DNA from: Mycobacterium celatum
GTDB taxonomy: Bacteria > Actinomycetota > Actinomycetes > Mycobacteriales > Mycobacteriaceae
NCBI RefSeq assembly: GCF_002101595.1
Contig: NZ_LQOM01000048.1
Location: 62,001 to 126,000, forward strand
Length of the DNA stretch: 64,000 bases
Direction of reading: 5' to 3'
The notes below the pieces were generated by a model. The model was not told the DNA's origin. It saw only the letters and a list, made by a program, of their open reading frames with translations, and made no database searches. Shown here piece by piece: positions 1 to 8,983 of the stretch. The position numbers and the translations under genes are program-made. The first letter of the stretch is position 1. The number at the start of each line of letters is the position of its first letter.

Positions 1-1325
1 TGGCGCAGCAGCTGGCGGACCTGCAGGTTCCGATCGATCCGACCGCCGCCATCAACATGGCCTGGCGCGCGGCCGGCGGGGCGTCCGGTCCGCTGGGCGC
101 CAAACAGGGCGGGCAGTACCCGATCGGCGACGACGGGCTGGCCCAGAACTTCGCCGGCGGCAAGGTCTTTTTCAGCCCGGCCACCGGCGCCAATGCCGTC
201 GAGAGCGACATCCTGGCCAAATACGAGTCGCTGGGCGGGCCGGCCGGCAGCGATTTGGGTTTCCCCACCGCCAACGAGGCCGACGGCGGCATCAAACCGG
301 CCAGCCGAGTCTGCACCTTTTCGGCCACCGACAAGCCGGTGATCTTCTGGACCCCCGACCACGGCGCGTTCGTGGTACGCGGGGCAATGAAGGCGGCGTG
401 GGACAAACTCGGCGGCGCCACCGGCAAGCTGGGCGCCCCGGTGGGCGATCAGACGGTGGACCGCGACGTGGTCAGCCAGAAGTTCACCGGCGGCAAGATC
501 GCCTGGGACCGCGCGAAGAACACCTTCAGCACCGAGCCGGCCAACCTGGCGTCGTCACTGTCCGGCCTGCAGATCCCCGGACAGAACGCGCCGGCCGCTC
601 CCGCACGGCCAGCCGGCACAGGCGCCGGGCATGCATGGCACTGGTGGTGGCTGTTGAGCATCATCCCGATGCTGCTGCTGATCGGGCTGGTCGCGCTGGC
701 TCCGCGGGCATGGCGGCGGCGCCGCAAAGCCGCCGCCCCGCGCGTCGCGGCTTTCGAACCCGAACCCGAAACGGAGGCCGGCTATGACACCGCTCCGGAG
801 CCGGATCGGCGCTGGGCGTCCGGCGCCGAGGGTGAGCCCGCAACGTCACCGTTCGCCCGCGCCTATCCGCAACCCGCGGAGCCCTCGCCGATGGCCGAGC
901 CCAGCCGCCCGGACGGCGGCTGGATCCCTCGATCCGGCACGGATCCGGACGAAGGCTTGTTGACGGGCGAAACGCGCAGCGCCGCAGTGTCTTCCGAAGT
1001 CGGACAGGACGTGGAAGGGGAAGAAGAAGACCCCGACGCCGTGGACACCGCGCCCACGCGGATTCCCACCGAGAGTGAGCTCCGCTCCGGGCGCCACGCG
1101 GCCGCCGACGCGGACACCGAGGAGCCCGGCGAGCCTGCCAACCCGGCGATCCACCTGCCGCTGGACGACCCGGACGAGGCGCCGGAGGGTTACCCGGTCA
1201 AGGGCAATGCCAGCTTCGGCCTGTACTACACACCCGACAGTGCGCTCTACGACGATGCATTCGCCGAAATCTGGTTCGCCAGTGAGGAAATCGCGCAGGT
1301 CAACGGCTTCACCCGGGCCGAGTAG
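1..1325 (+). CDS. LGFP-repeat membrane protein, 5' end outside window
   Basis: The frame is open from base 3, so the gene begins before the window; the ATG at 57 is internal. The visible part carries LGFP-type repeats (for example SDLGFPTANE, and a weaker copy GKLGAPVGD), which are found in actinobacterial cell-wall proteins. One membrane segment follows near visible residues 195-215 (WWWLLSIIPMLLLIGL), then a long acidic, proline-rich, probably disordered tail of about 200 residues. It lies tail-to-tail with lexA, 5 bp apart, as Rv2721c does in M. tuberculosis. LGFP repeats are thought to anchor proteins to the envelope; no enzymatic role can be read from the sequence. Confidence 0.8.
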   Translation, partial: AQQLADLQVPIDPTAAINMAWRAAGGASGPLGAKQGGQYPIGDDGLAQNFAGGKVFFSPATGANAVESDILAKYESLGGPAGSDLGFPTANEADGGIKPASRVCTFSATDKPVIFWTPDHGAFVVRGAMKAAWDKLGGATGKLGAPVGDQTVDRDVVSQKFTGGKIAWDRAKNTFSTEPANLASSLSGLQIPGQNAPAAPARPAGTGAGHAWHWWWLLSIIPMLLLIGLVALAPRAWRRRRKAAAPRVAAFEPEPETEAGYDTAPEPDRRWASGAEGEPATSPFARAYPQPAEPSPMAEPSRPDGGWIPRSGTDPDEGLLTGETRSAAVSSEVGQDVEGEEEDPDAVDTAPTRIPTESELRSGRHAAADADTEEPGEPANPAIHLPLDDPDEAPEGYPVKGNASFGLYYTPDSALYDDAFAEIWFASEEIAQVNGFTRAE

Positions 1326-1330
1326 CCGGA

Positions 1331-2026
1331 TCAGATCTTGCGGATGACGGTGACGACCTTGCCGAGCACGGCGGCGTCGTTTCCGGGGATGGGATCGAAC
1401 GCCGGGTTGTGCGGCATCAGCCAGACCTGGCCGCCGGTGCGTTTGAACGTCTTGACGGTGGCCTCGCCGTCGATCATCGCCGCGACGATGTCGCCGTTGT
1501 CGGCGACGTTCTGCTGACGTACGACCACCCAGTCGCCGTCGCAGATCGCGGCGTCGACCATCGAGTCGCCGACCACCCGCAGCAGAAACAGCGCGCCCTC
1601 ACCGACCAGCTCGCGCGGCAGCGGAAAGACGTCCTCGACGGCCTCCTCGGCGAGGATCGGACCGCCGGCCGCGATGCGCCCCAGCACAGGCACAAAGGTG
1701 GGCTCCGGCAAGGCATCCGAGCCTGACACGTCGGTGACCACGGCGGGCCCGGCCGCTTCGTCGGCGCCGCGGACGTCGACCGCGCGCGGCCGGTTCGGGT
1801 CCCGCCGCAGATAGCCTTTGCGCTCCAGGGTGCGCAGCTGGTGCGCCACCGAGGACGTCGACGTCAGGCCCACCGCATCCCCGATCTCTCGGATGCTCGG
1901 CGGGTAGCCGCGGCTGGTGACCGACGCGCGGATGACATCCAGGATGGTGCGCTGCCGCTCGGTCAGCCCGGAATCCGTGGACCGCTCTCGACGACTGGTA
2001 CCCGGGTTATCGCTGCGCTCGCTCAT
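1331..2026 (-). CDS. lexA: SOS repressor LexA
   Basis: LexA represses the DNA-damage regulon and is inactivated by RecA-stimulated self-cleavage. The protein of 231 residues has the winged-helix domain at the N-terminus (LTERQRTILDVIRASV, then PPSIREIGDAVGLTSTSSV) and the S24 peptidase domain, with the cleavage site AAGGP, the nucleophile in VVGDSMVDA and the Lys in EATVKTFKR. The frame runs open to a TTG at 2062, but that start lies inside an SOS box, so the ATG at 2026 is preferred. The gene is divergent from chiZ and is autoregulated through the shared SOS boxes. Confidence 0.96.
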   Translation of the reverse strand: MSERSDNPGTSRRERSTDSGLTERQRTILDVIRASVTSRGYPPSIREIGDAVGLTSTSSVAHQLRTLERKGYLRRDPNRPRAVDVRGADEAAGPAVVTDVSGSDALPEPTFVPVLGRIAAGGPILAEEAVEDVFPLPRELVGEGALFLLRVVGDSMVDAAICDGDWVVVRQQNVADNGDIVAAMIDGEATVKTFKRTGGQVWLMPHNPAFDPIPGNDAAVLGKVVTVIRKI

Positions 2027-2058
2027 AGGAACGAATGTAGACCCAATCGCACCGAAGC

Positions 2059-2074
2059 TCAAACATGTGTTCGA
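2059..2074. promoter_or_regulatory. SOS box (LexA site) proximal to lexA
   Basis: TCAAACATGTGTTCGA matches the mycobacterial SOS box TCGAAC-N4-GTTCGA with one mismatch. It ends 33 bp upstream of the lexA ATG, the expected place for autorepression. Confidence 0.88.
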
Positions 2075-2142
2075 GGCGTGTCGGCCGTGCGCCGGCGGCT
2101 TGTCGGTGTGTCGGGTTAGCGTCCGAATCGGATTGCAACGAT

Positions 2143-2200
2143 TCGATCACACGTTCGTAATTCGAACGGACTATCGATTATGGTTCGAACAGGCGATCGA
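2143..2200. promoter_or_regulatory. Cluster of three imperfect SOS boxes upstream of chiZ
   Basis: Three 16-bp sites fit TCGAAC-N4-GTTCGA: 2143-2158 (TCGATCACACGTTCGT), 2162-2177 (TCGAACGGACTATCGA) and 2185-2200 (TCGAACAGGCGATCGA), with two, two and one mismatches. The last ends 25 bp before the chiZ start. Multiple SOS boxes in the lexA/Rv2719c interval are known in M. tuberculosis, where Rv2719c is damage-inducible. Confidence 0.7.
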
Positions 2201-2225
2201 TTCGGCGTCGACGGAAGGGGCACAG

Positions 2226-2696
2226 ATGACAGTCATCGAGACGATCCGGCCGGACCTGCCGCGCCGGGCCCGCCCGGTCCGGGTGGGCCCGGCAGGCAGG
2301 CGTGACCTGCGGCCACATGGTCCGCGGCCGACGGCGCCGGCGGTCGCGCCGCCGCGCTACCGGGGCACCGGGGTGTTGCTGTCGAGCGCGCCGCACCGGC
2401 CGCGCCCGATCACGCCGGCGACAACGGTGGCGCTGGCCCTGCTCGCCGCGGTCATCACGGTGTGGCTGGGGCTCATCGCCCACCTCGGCGCGGCGGTGCA
2501 GAGTGACGCCGCGGGCCAGGTGCCCGACCGGCTTGCCGTGGTGCGCGTCGAGCCGGGGGAGACGCTGTCGCATCTGGCCGCCCGGGTGGCGCCGGACGCG
2601 CCGGCCGGTCAAGTCGCCGAGCGCATCCGCCAGCTCAACGGCCTCGGCACCGCGACGCTGGCCGCGGGGCAGACGCTGATCGCGCCGGTCGGCTGA
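2226..2696 (+). CDS. chiZ: SOS-inducible LysM cell-wall protein (ChiZ-like)
   Basis: This 156-residue protein has a basic, proline-rich cytoplasmic N-terminus (about 60 residues), one membrane helix (TVALALLAAVITVWLGLIAH) and a C-terminal LysM domain (VRVEPGETLSHLAARV through GLGTATLAAGQTLIAPVG). The M. tuberculosis homologue Rv2719c is a damage-induced wall protein that affects cell division. The ATG at 2226 is chosen because GGAAGGGG lies just upstream; the longer open frame would run through the SOS boxes. It is divergent from lexA. Confidence 0.88.
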   Translation: MTVIETIRPDLPRRARPVRVGPAGRRDLRPHGPRPTAPAVAPPRYRGTGVLLSSAPHRPRPITPATTVALALLAAVITVWLGLIAHLGAAVQSDAAGQVPDRLAVVRVEPGETLSHLAARVAPDAPAGQVAERIRQLNGLGTATLAAGQTLIAPVG

Positions 2697-2820
2697 CGGC
2701 TTTGCCGTGTACTGCCAACCGCGGCAGCCGATCCCGGTGACGCTGGGCCTACCGGGTCGCGCGCGGGTACGCTCGGGATGTTCTGAGGTACCCGGCTATC
2801 AGCGCGGCGAAGGAGCGGCC

Positions 2821-3285
2821 ATGCACTGTCCGTTCTGTCGTCACCCCGATTCCAGGGTGGTCGACTCCCGGGAAACCGACGAAGGCCAGGCCATCCGGCG
2901 CCGCAGGTCATGCCCCGAGTGCGGCCGACGGTTCACCACGGTCGAAACCGCGGTGCTGGCGGTGGTCAAGCGCAGCGGGGTCACCGAGCCGTTCAGCCGG
3001 GAGAAGGTGATCAGCGGCGTGCGCCGGGCGTGTCAGGGCCGCCAGGTCGACGACGACGCACTGAACCTGCTGGCCCAGCAGGTCGAAGACACCGTACGTG
3101 CCAAGGGGTCGCCGGAGGTGCCCAGCCACGAGGTGGGCCTGGCGATCCTGGGGCCGCTGCGCGAACTCGACGAGGTGGCATACCTGCGGTTCGCCTCGGT
3201 GTACCGGTCCTTTTCCTCCGCAGACGATTTCGAGCGCGAGATCGAGGCGCTGCGCGCGCACCGCAAGGTCTCAACTCCCGGCTAG
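2821..3285 (+). CDS. nrdR: Ribonucleotide reductase repressor NrdR
   Basis: NrdR senses ATP/dATP and represses ribonucleotide reductase genes. The 154-residue protein has the zinc ribbon (Cys3, Cys6, Cys31, Cys34, followed by GRRFTTVE) and an ATP-cone domain (VKRSGVTEPFSREKVISGVRRAC to YLRFASVYRSF). Length and order are typical. The ATG at 2821 follows GAAGGAG. The nitrobindin-like gene starts 9 bp after its stop, so the two are probably co-transcribed. Confidence 0.96.
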   Translation: MHCPFCRHPDSRVVDSRETDEGQAIRRRRSCPECGRRFTTVETAVLAVVKRSGVTEPFSREKVISGVRRACQGRQVDDDALNLLAQQVEDTVRAKGSPEVPSHEVGLAILGPLRELDEVAYLRFASVYRSFSSADDFEREIEALRAHRKVSTPG

Positions 3286-3294
3286 GCTTCCTGC

Positions 3295-3780
3295 ATGCCG
3301 CCCGAGTTGCATCCCGACCTGGAAGAGCTTGCGCCGCTGCTGGGCACCTGGACGGGCCGCGGGTCGGGGATATACCCGACCATCGAGCCGTTCGAGTATC
3401 TCGAGGAAGTCGTGTTCGGCCATGTCGGCAAGCCGTTTCTGGCGTACGGGCAAAAGACCAAGTCGGCCAGCGACGGCAAGCCGTTGCACGCCGAGACCGG
3501 ATATCTACGGGTGCCGCAGCCCGGTCAACTCGAGTTGGTTCTGGCCCACCCCAGCGGGATCACCGAAATCGAAGTCGGCACCTACACGAGGAGCGGCGAC
3601 GTCATCGAGATGGCGTTGACCGCGTCGACCATCGGCCTGACACCGACCGCCAAAGAGGTCAGCGCCCTGGGGCGCCGCTTCCGCATCGACGGCGACGAGC
3701 TGTCCTATTCGGTGCAGATGGGCGCAGTCGGCCAGCCGCTGCAGGACCACCTCAGCGCGGTGCTGCACCGCAGCGGCTAG
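3295..3780 (+). CDS. Nitrobindin-like haem beta-barrel protein
   Basis: This 161-residue protein belongs to the nitrobindin/THAP4-like family (Rv2717c type), ten-stranded beta-barrels that bind haem and react with NO or peroxynitrite. The family signature GTWTGRGSG stands near the N-terminus, and a C-terminal His (QDHLSAVLHR) is a candidate axial ligand. It follows nrdR at 9 bp and overlaps the convergent PhzF-like gene by about 4 bp. Confidence 0.88.
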   Translation: MPPELHPDLEELAPLLGTWTGRGSGIYPTIEPFEYLEEVVFGHVGKPFLAYGQKTKSASDGKPLHAETGYLRVPQPGQLELVLAHPSGITEIEVGTYTRSGDVIEMALTASTIGLTPTAKEVSALGRRFRIDGDELSYSVQMGAVGQPLQDHLSAVLHRSG

Positions 3781-4463
3781 ACGAAGTGCGTCACGCCGTC
3801 GTCGACCACCCGGCCGGCAACGCGGACCCACCCCTCGGGATTCCAGGTCGTCTCGATCACCGACCCCTTGCCCTGGACGATCGTCAAGTCGCGGCTGAGG
3901 TAATCGGTGATGCGCACCGCCGCCGACCCGGTGGCTTCGTCCTCGGGGACGCCCAGGCCGGGCGCGAACATCCGGGCACGCAGCGATCCGGCCGCCTGGT
4001 CTGTCCAGGTCCACAGGTAGTGCTGGATGTCGTCGGGGAAGTCGGCGGGGTCGGCCGCGGCTAGTTCGTCGAGCGATTCGAGATCGTGGATCGCCAGTTC
4101 GGGCGCCCACTCCGAGCGGGCGTTGATGGCGGTGACATCGTCGTCGTAGCTGACCTGCACGATGCCGGCCGGCAGTTGCAGGGTGCGGATCGGTGTGCCC
4201 CGCTGGCGCAGCCACCACGCCAGCCCCACCGCCGGGTGCCCGGCGAACGCAAGCTCGGTCATCGGCGTGTAGATCCGGGCATGCGCCGTGGTCGAGCCCG
4301 GCGCCGGCAGATCGACGAATATCGTTTCGCTGTAGCCCAATTGGCGTGACAGCCGCTGTCGATCACGGACATCCACGGTGCTGGCATCGATGACACCGAG
4401 CGGATTTCCGAAGTTGCCGGCCGAGTCGGTGAAAACACGCAACACCGTCACGTCGATGCTCAT
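3777..4463 (-). CDS. PhzF-family isomerase/epimerase
   Basis: PhzF-fold enzymes are two-domain isomerases with diverse small-molecule substrates; no substrate can be assigned here. The hallmarks are NFGNPLGV at the N-terminus, the catalytic Glu in YSETIFV, FAGHPAVG, and DEATGSAAV in the second half. At 228 residues it is shorter than the usual 260-290. The ATG at 4463 was chosen over an open extension to 4826, because that extension runs back into the upstream hydrolase gene. It is the last gene of a PAC2-hydrolase-PhzF run (Rv2714-Rv2715-Rv2716 order). Confidence 0.85.
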   Translation of the reverse strand: MSIDVTVLRVFTDSAGNFGNPLGVIDASTVDVRDRQRLSRQLGYSETIFVDLPAPGSTTAHARIYTPMTELAFAGHPAVGLAWWLRQRGTPIRTLQLPAGIVQVSYDDDVTAINARSEWAPELAIHDLESLDELAAADPADFPDDIQHYLWTWTDQAAGSLRARMFAPGLGVPEDEATGSAAVRITDYLSRDLTIVQGKGSVIETTWNPEGWVRVAGRVVDDGVTHFV

Positions 4464-4489
4464 GGAGTGACTGTACGACGGTGCGACAT

Positions 4490-5500
4490 TCAGGTGGCGC
4501 TGCGTTCGTCGGAACCCATGGCGTTCAACACCGCAACCCGGGTGTCGCGCGGACCGGACACCGTCCGCGCGCCACCGCCGTTGCGAAGCAATTCCCGCAT
4601 CGCCGCGTGGTCGGATTCGGCGGGCTCGGTGGTATCGATGAATTGCTCGACGACTTCGATGAAGCGGTCGGGGTTGTCGTGGAACGGGAAATGCCCGGAG
4701 CGCTCGAAGATCTCCAGCCGTGAATTGGGCATTGCGGCGTGCGCCATATAGGCGTGGCTGACCGGTACCACAACATCTTCGGTGCCCCAAATGATCTGCA
4801 CCGGAATGGATTCCATCAAATAACATCGGTCCAGCACGGTGACCATTTGACCGCGCCAGTCCACCACCGCTCGCAGGGTTCGGGTGAACGCCGAGGAGGC
4901 CATCGGCTCGGGCAGGTCGGCCAGCACCCGCAGCACGTCCGGCAGGTCGCGTCCCAGCGCGGTCGAGCCCAACACCAGGCCCGCCGCGCGACCCGCGATC
5001 TGCACGGCCGGGAGCACCAACGGCAGGCGCAGCAGCGCCAGCGCTTCGCCGCCCAGCGGCAGCGAGGCCAGTCGCAGCACCAGGTTCACGTCCCCGGTGA
5101 TGCCGCCGGCCCCGACCAGAACCAGCCGTTCGACCAAATGCGGGAATTGGTACGCGAATTGCATCGCCACCCCGCCGCCGAGCGAATGGCCGACCACGGT
5201 GACCCGCTCGATGTCGAGCACGGACAGCAAATCGCGCATCCCGTTGGCGTAGGCGGCGACCGAGTAGTCGGCGCGCGGCTTGTCCGACTGCCCGTGGCCC
5301 AGCAGGTCGACGGCGATCACGGTGAACCGCTGCGCCAGCCTGGCGTGCACGGCTTCCCAGGTGGTGGAGTTGTCGCCGATCCCGTGGATCAGCAGAATGA
5401 CCGGCCCGGAACCGGCGATCCGGTAGGCCCGCCGGTACCCGTGGATGGTGCGGAACTGCAGTGACGGCGTCACCTCACGCACCGGCCGGAGTCTGGTCAT
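4490..5500 (-). CDS. Alpha/beta hydrolase (Rv2715-like)
   Basis: This is a 336-residue alpha/beta hydrolase with the oxyanion strand LLIHGIGDNSTTW, the nucleophile elbow VVGHSLGGG, a candidate acid in WGTEDVVVP, and the catalytic His in FERSGHFPFHDNP. No signal peptide is visible, so it is probably cytoplasmic. The 40-residue tail after the His helix has no recognised domain. It lies 39 bp after the PAC2 gene and 26 bp before the PhzF gene, which suggests one operon. The substrate is unknown. Confidence 0.88.
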   Translation of the reverse strand: MTRLRPVREVTPSLQFRTIHGYRRAYRIAGSGPVILLIHGIGDNSTTWEAVHARLAQRFTVIAVDLLGHGQSDKPRADYSVAAYANGMRDLLSVLDIERVTVVGHSLGGGVAMQFAYQFPHLVERLVLVGAGGITGDVNLVLRLASLPLGGEALALLRLPLVLPAVQIAGRAAGLVLGSTALGRDLPDVLRVLADLPEPMASSAFTRTLRAVVDWRGQMVTVLDRCYLMESIPVQIIWGTEDVVVPVSHAYMAHAAMPNSRLEIFERSGHFPFHDNPDRFIEVVEQFIDTTEPAESDHAAMRELLRNGGGARTVSGPRDTRVAVLNAMGSDERSAT

Positions 5501-5539
5501 GTCGCCAACTTCGTCGTCGGGCCCGTCAGGGCGGACCCG

Positions 5540-6517
5540 TCAGGCCGGATCGTCGTCGTCGAACTTTTTCTCCGCCTGCTGGGCCAAAAATCGCTCGAAC
5601 TCGGCACCGAGTTCGTCGCCGCTGGGCAGATCCTCGTCGCGCGTCAGCAGCGACCTGTTCTCCTGAGCGGCGACAAACGCATCGTACTGGCGCTCCAGCG
5701 CCGCCACCACCTGGGCCACCTCGGGACTGGCCTCGACCTGCTCGTCGATCTTGGCCCGGATATCGGCGGCCGCTTCTTTGAGTGCCTGCAACGGCAGCTG
5801 CAGCGATCCGGTCTTGGCGACCTGCTCCAGCAGCGCCTGCGCGGCGGCCGGATAGTCGGTCTGGGCCAGGTAGTGGGGGACGTGCACGGTGAACCCGACC
5901 ACCTCGTGGCCGTGCTGGGCCATCCGGTACTCGAGCAGATTCGACGCGCTGCCGGGCACCTGGACCTCGGCGATCCACGGGGTGAAGTCGGCGATCAGCT
6001 CGCGGTTGTTGGAGTGCGCCGTCATGGTCACCGGCCGGGTGTGGGGGACCGCCATCGGGATGGTGCCCAGCCCGATGGTCTGCCGGACCCCGAGACGTTC
6101 GGCCAGCAGCCGCACCGCGCTGATGAACCGCTCCCACTTCAGGTCCGGCTCCATGCCGGCGAGCAGCAGAAACGGCGTGCCGACGCTGTCGTGCAGGGCG
6201 TACAAGCTCAGCTCGGGGTCGTCGTAGTTGGTGAAGTGGTCGGTTTTGAACGTCATCAGCGGCCGGCGCGAGCGGTAGTCCAGCAGCTCGTCGATGGCGA
6301 ACGACGCCACCAGCTCGGTCTTCAGCGCTTCCTTGAGGTGGGTGGCGGCCAGCCGAATCGCGTGACCTGCGTCGGAGAAGCCCTCCAGGGCGTGTACCAG
6401 TACCGGTCCGCGGCCATCCGACGACGACAACTGCGGCGCCGGGAACTCGAGCTCGTACATTCCGTTCTGTTCGGGCTGGTAGTGCTGTCCCTGGTCCGGG
6501 GGCTGGTGGTGGCCCAT
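5540..6517 (-). CDS. PAC2-family protein (Rv2714-like)
   Basis: The protein of 325 residues belongs to the PAC2 family, named for proteasome assembly chaperone 2; actinobacterial members are of unknown function. Recognisable stretches are LVHALEGFSDAGHAI, GTIPMAVPHTRPVTMTAHS and HVPHYLAQTDYPAAA, followed by a helical, acidic C-terminus. It is the first gene of the PAC2-hydrolase-PhzF operon. The start at 6517 is plausible, but an internal ATG 19 codons later would also fit the conserved part. Confidence 0.85.
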   Translation of the reverse strand: MGHHQPPDQGQHYQPEQNGMYELEFPAPQLSSSDGRGPVLVHALEGFSDAGHAIRLAATHLKEALKTELVASFAIDELLDYRSRRPLMTFKTDHFTNYDDPELSLYALHDSVGTPFLLLAGMEPDLKWERFISAVRLLAERLGVRQTIGLGTIPMAVPHTRPVTMTAHSNNRELIADFTPWIAEVQVPGSASNLLEYRMAQHGHEVVGFTVHVPHYLAQTDYPAAAQALLEQVAKTGSLQLPLQALKEAAADIRAKIDEQVEASPEVAQVVAALERQYDAFVAAQENRSLLTRDEDLPSGDELGAEFERFLAQQAEKKFDDDDPA

Positions 6518-6656
6518 CGATTGCCTCCTCGTCGCGGCGCGGCGTATCGCGCCACCCTCACATAGTCTCTCTCAGATCGGCGGGCAGCACCCGCCTGTAC
6601 GTCCAAACGCGATGCTGTCAGGCCGCATTCCGCATGATCGGGCATGATCGGCAGCG

Positions 6657-7436
6657 ATGCGCGAAGTGGTGGCGGGCCTGTCGGTCCTGGCCGTGGTGCT
6701 GGCGGCGTGCGGGCAGCGGGCGGCGTCCGCACCGATCACCGCCACCTCCGAGCAAGCCGTCGCGCACGGCATTGCTGCAGGCCCGGTCCCGCCCGACCCG
6801 CGGGTGGGGGCGATCTTTCTCGGCGGCGGCGACTTGCACGCTTGCACCGGCTCGGTGCTGCATTCGGCCGGAGGCGACCTGGTGTTGACGGCGGCGCATT
6901 GCCTGGCGGCCGGGCTGCCGACCGCCTTCGTTCCCGGTTTCTCCGGATCCGCCGCGGCTGCCCAGGCCTGGACGGTCGACACCGTGTACCTCGATCCGCG
7001 CTGGTTGGCGGCTCAGGATCCGCGCGCCGACTATGCGATCGCGCGGGTCAGCCGCGCCGACGGCGCCGCGATCGAGGCGCGGGCCGGCTCAGGGCTGTCG
7101 CTGGGCAGCGCCCCCGGGCCGGGCACCCGGGTCAGCGTCGTCGGCTATCCGGTCGGTGTCGGCGGCACGCCGATCGGCTGCCAGGCCAGCACCGAGACCA
7201 CCCGCGGGGGGTATCCCACGCTGCCGTGCGCGGGGCTGGTCGACGGCACCAGCGGCGCACCGTGGATCGCCGGGTCGACGGTGACCGGCGTGATCGGCGG
7301 GCTGGACGGCGGCGGATGCGAGGAGAGCGTGTCGTATTCGGCGCCGTTCGACGAGCACACGACCGCGTTGTTGGCGCGCGCCGAGGCCGGCGGCCCCGGT
7401 GACGTTGCCCCGCAAGCCCTTAACGACCCGTGCTAA
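6657..7436 (+). CDS. Trypsin-like serine protease lipoprotein
   Basis: The 259-residue protein starts with a lipoprotein signal (LAVVLAACGQ, lipidated Cys18), which predicts anchoring on the outer face of the membrane. The chymotrypsin-fold triad is visible: His81 in LTAAHCL, Asp125 in RADYAIARV and Ser199 in DGTSGAPW. Several Cys residues could form disulphides. It is not part of the H37Rv order as I remember it, where sthA follows Rv2714 directly. Its stop overlaps the convergent sthA stop by 4 bp. The substrate is unknown. Confidence 0.85.
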   Translation: MREVVAGLSVLAVVLAACGQRAASAPITATSEQAVAHGIAAGPVPPDPRVGAIFLGGGDLHACTGSVLHSAGGDLVLTAAHCLAAGLPTAFVPGFSGSAAAAQAWTVDTVYLDPRWLAAQDPRADYAIARVSRADGAAIEARAGSGLSLGSAPGPGTRVSVVGYPVGVGGTPIGCQASTETTRGGYPTLPCAGLVDGTSGAPWIAGSTVTGVIGGLDGGGCEESVSYSAPFDEHTTALLARAEAGGPGDVAPQALNDPC

Positions 7437-8839
7437 CTGCGGAACTGGTTGAGTGCCCGCATCTTGTTGGTGACGTCGAGCGCCGCCACCTTGTAGGCCT
7501 CCGAGAACGTCGGATAGTTGAACACCGCGTCGACGAGGTAGTCGACTGTGCCGCCGCAGCCCATCACGGCCTGCCCGATGTGCACCATCTCGGTGGCGCT
7601 GGTGCCGAAGATGTGCACCCCGAGCAGCGTGCGGTCCTCGGTGGACGCCAGCAGCTTGAGCATGCCGTAGGAGTCGCCGGCGATCTGGCCGCGGGCCAGT
7701 TCCCGGTAGCGGGCCACCCCCACCTCGTAGGGAATCGCGTCCTTGGTCAGCTCGACTTCGGTGGCGCCCACGTAAGAGACCTCCGGAATCGAATAGATGC
7801 CGATCGGCTGCAGTTCGGTCATGCCGTCGGTGGGCTCGCCGAACGCGTGGTAGGCGGCCAGCCGGCCCTGGTCCATCGAGGTGGCGGCCAGCGCGGGGAA
7901 GCCGATTACGTCGCCGACGGCGTAGATGTGGTCGATCTTGGTGCAGAACTGGTCGTCGACGAAGATCCGTCCGCGGTGGTCGGTTTCCAGGCCGGCGTTC
8001 TCCAGGTCGAGGTCCTCGGTCTGGCCCTGCCGCCCGGCGGAGTACATAACGGTCTCGGCAGGGATCTGCTTGCCGCTGGCCAGCGTGGTGACGGTGCCGA
8101 CGGAGCCGACGTCCACGGCGGTGACCTCCTCGCCGAATCGGAACGTGACGGCCAGGTCGCGCAGATGGAATTTCAGCGCCTCGACGATCTCCGGGTCGCA
8201 GAAGTCCAGCATCGTCTCGCGTTTCTCGACGACGGTCACCTTGGTGCCGAGCGCGGCGAACATCGACGCGTATTCGATGCCGATCACGCCGGCGCCGACC
8301 ACGACCATCGACGACGGCAGCGACTTGAGATCGAGGATGCCGTCGGAGTCCAGCACGCGCTCCTCGTCGAACTCGACCCCGCCGGGCCGCACGGGCTTGG
8401 TGCCGGTGGCGATCACGATGAAGTCGCCGGAGACGGTGACGCGTTCACCGCGCGACGCGTCCTCCACCAGGATGGTGTGCGGGTCGACGAAGCGGCCGTG
8501 TCCCACAATCAGGTCAATTCGGTTGCGCATCAACTGGTTTCGCACCACGTCGACCTGCTTGCCGATCACGTGCTGGGTGCGGGCCAGCAGGTCGGCCGGG
8601 GTGATCTTGTCTTTGACCCGGTAGCTCGCGCCGTACAGCTCGCGCTGGCTCACGCCGGTGAGGTAGACCACGGCTTCCCGCAACGTTTTCGACGGGATGG
8701 TTCCGGTGTTGACGCAGACCCCGCCCAGCATTCGGCCGCGCTCGATGACGGCGACCGATTTGCCCAATTTTGCCGCGGCGATCGCCGCTTTCTGCCCGCC
8801 CGGACCTGAACCGATGACGACCAGGTCGTACTCCCGCAT
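7433..8839 (-). CDS. sthA: Soluble pyridine nucleotide transhydrogenase
   Basis: SthA is an FAD flavoprotein that moves reducing equivalents between NADPH and NADH. The protein (468 residues, the M. tuberculosis length) has the FAD motif VIGSGPGGQKAA, the second dinucleotide motif VVGAGVIGIEYASM, and the disulphide-oxidoreductase dimer domain. The redox motif reads GGVCVNTGTIPSKT, so the second redox Cys of lipoamide-dehydrogenase-type enzymes is absent, as expected for SthA. The ATG at 8839 is chosen for its match to the known N-terminus MREYD; an ATG at 8848 is possible. Confidence 0.95.
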   Translation of the reverse strand: MREYDLVVIGSGPGGQKAAIAAAKLGKSVAVIERGRMLGGVCVNTGTIPSKTLREAVVYLTGVSQRELYGASYRVKDKITPADLLARTQHVIGKQVDVVRNQLMRNRIDLIVGHGRFVDPHTILVEDASRGERVTVSGDFIVIATGTKPVRPGGVEFDEERVLDSDGILDLKSLPSSMVVVGAGVIGIEYASMFAALGTKVTVVEKRETMLDFCDPEIVEALKFHLRDLAVTFRFGEEVTAVDVGSVGTVTTLASGKQIPAETVMYSAGRQGQTEDLDLENAGLETDHRGRIFVDDQFCTKIDHIYAVGDVIGFPALAATSMDQGRLAAYHAFGEPTDGMTELQPIGIYSIPEVSYVGATEVELTKDAIPYEVGVARYRELARGQIAGDSYGMLKLLASTEDRTLLGVHIFGTSATEMVHIGQAVMGCGGTVDYLVDAVFNYPTFSEAYKVAALDVTNKMRALNQFRS

Positions 8840-8983
8840 CGAACCCATGAGTAGACATCTACGCTGATTCGTCAAATCTCGCACGCTGACGCGCGATACA
8901 CAGTCGCGAGTTCATCCCCAGCCGGCCGATCGCGGGGCCTCGCCGTGCACACCGTGACGGTGCCGGTTGCCAGCGTTCGCCCC

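Noticed and set aside
7430..8809. 459-codon plus-strand open frame
   Set aside because: Exact antisense of sthA, His/Val-rich shadow.
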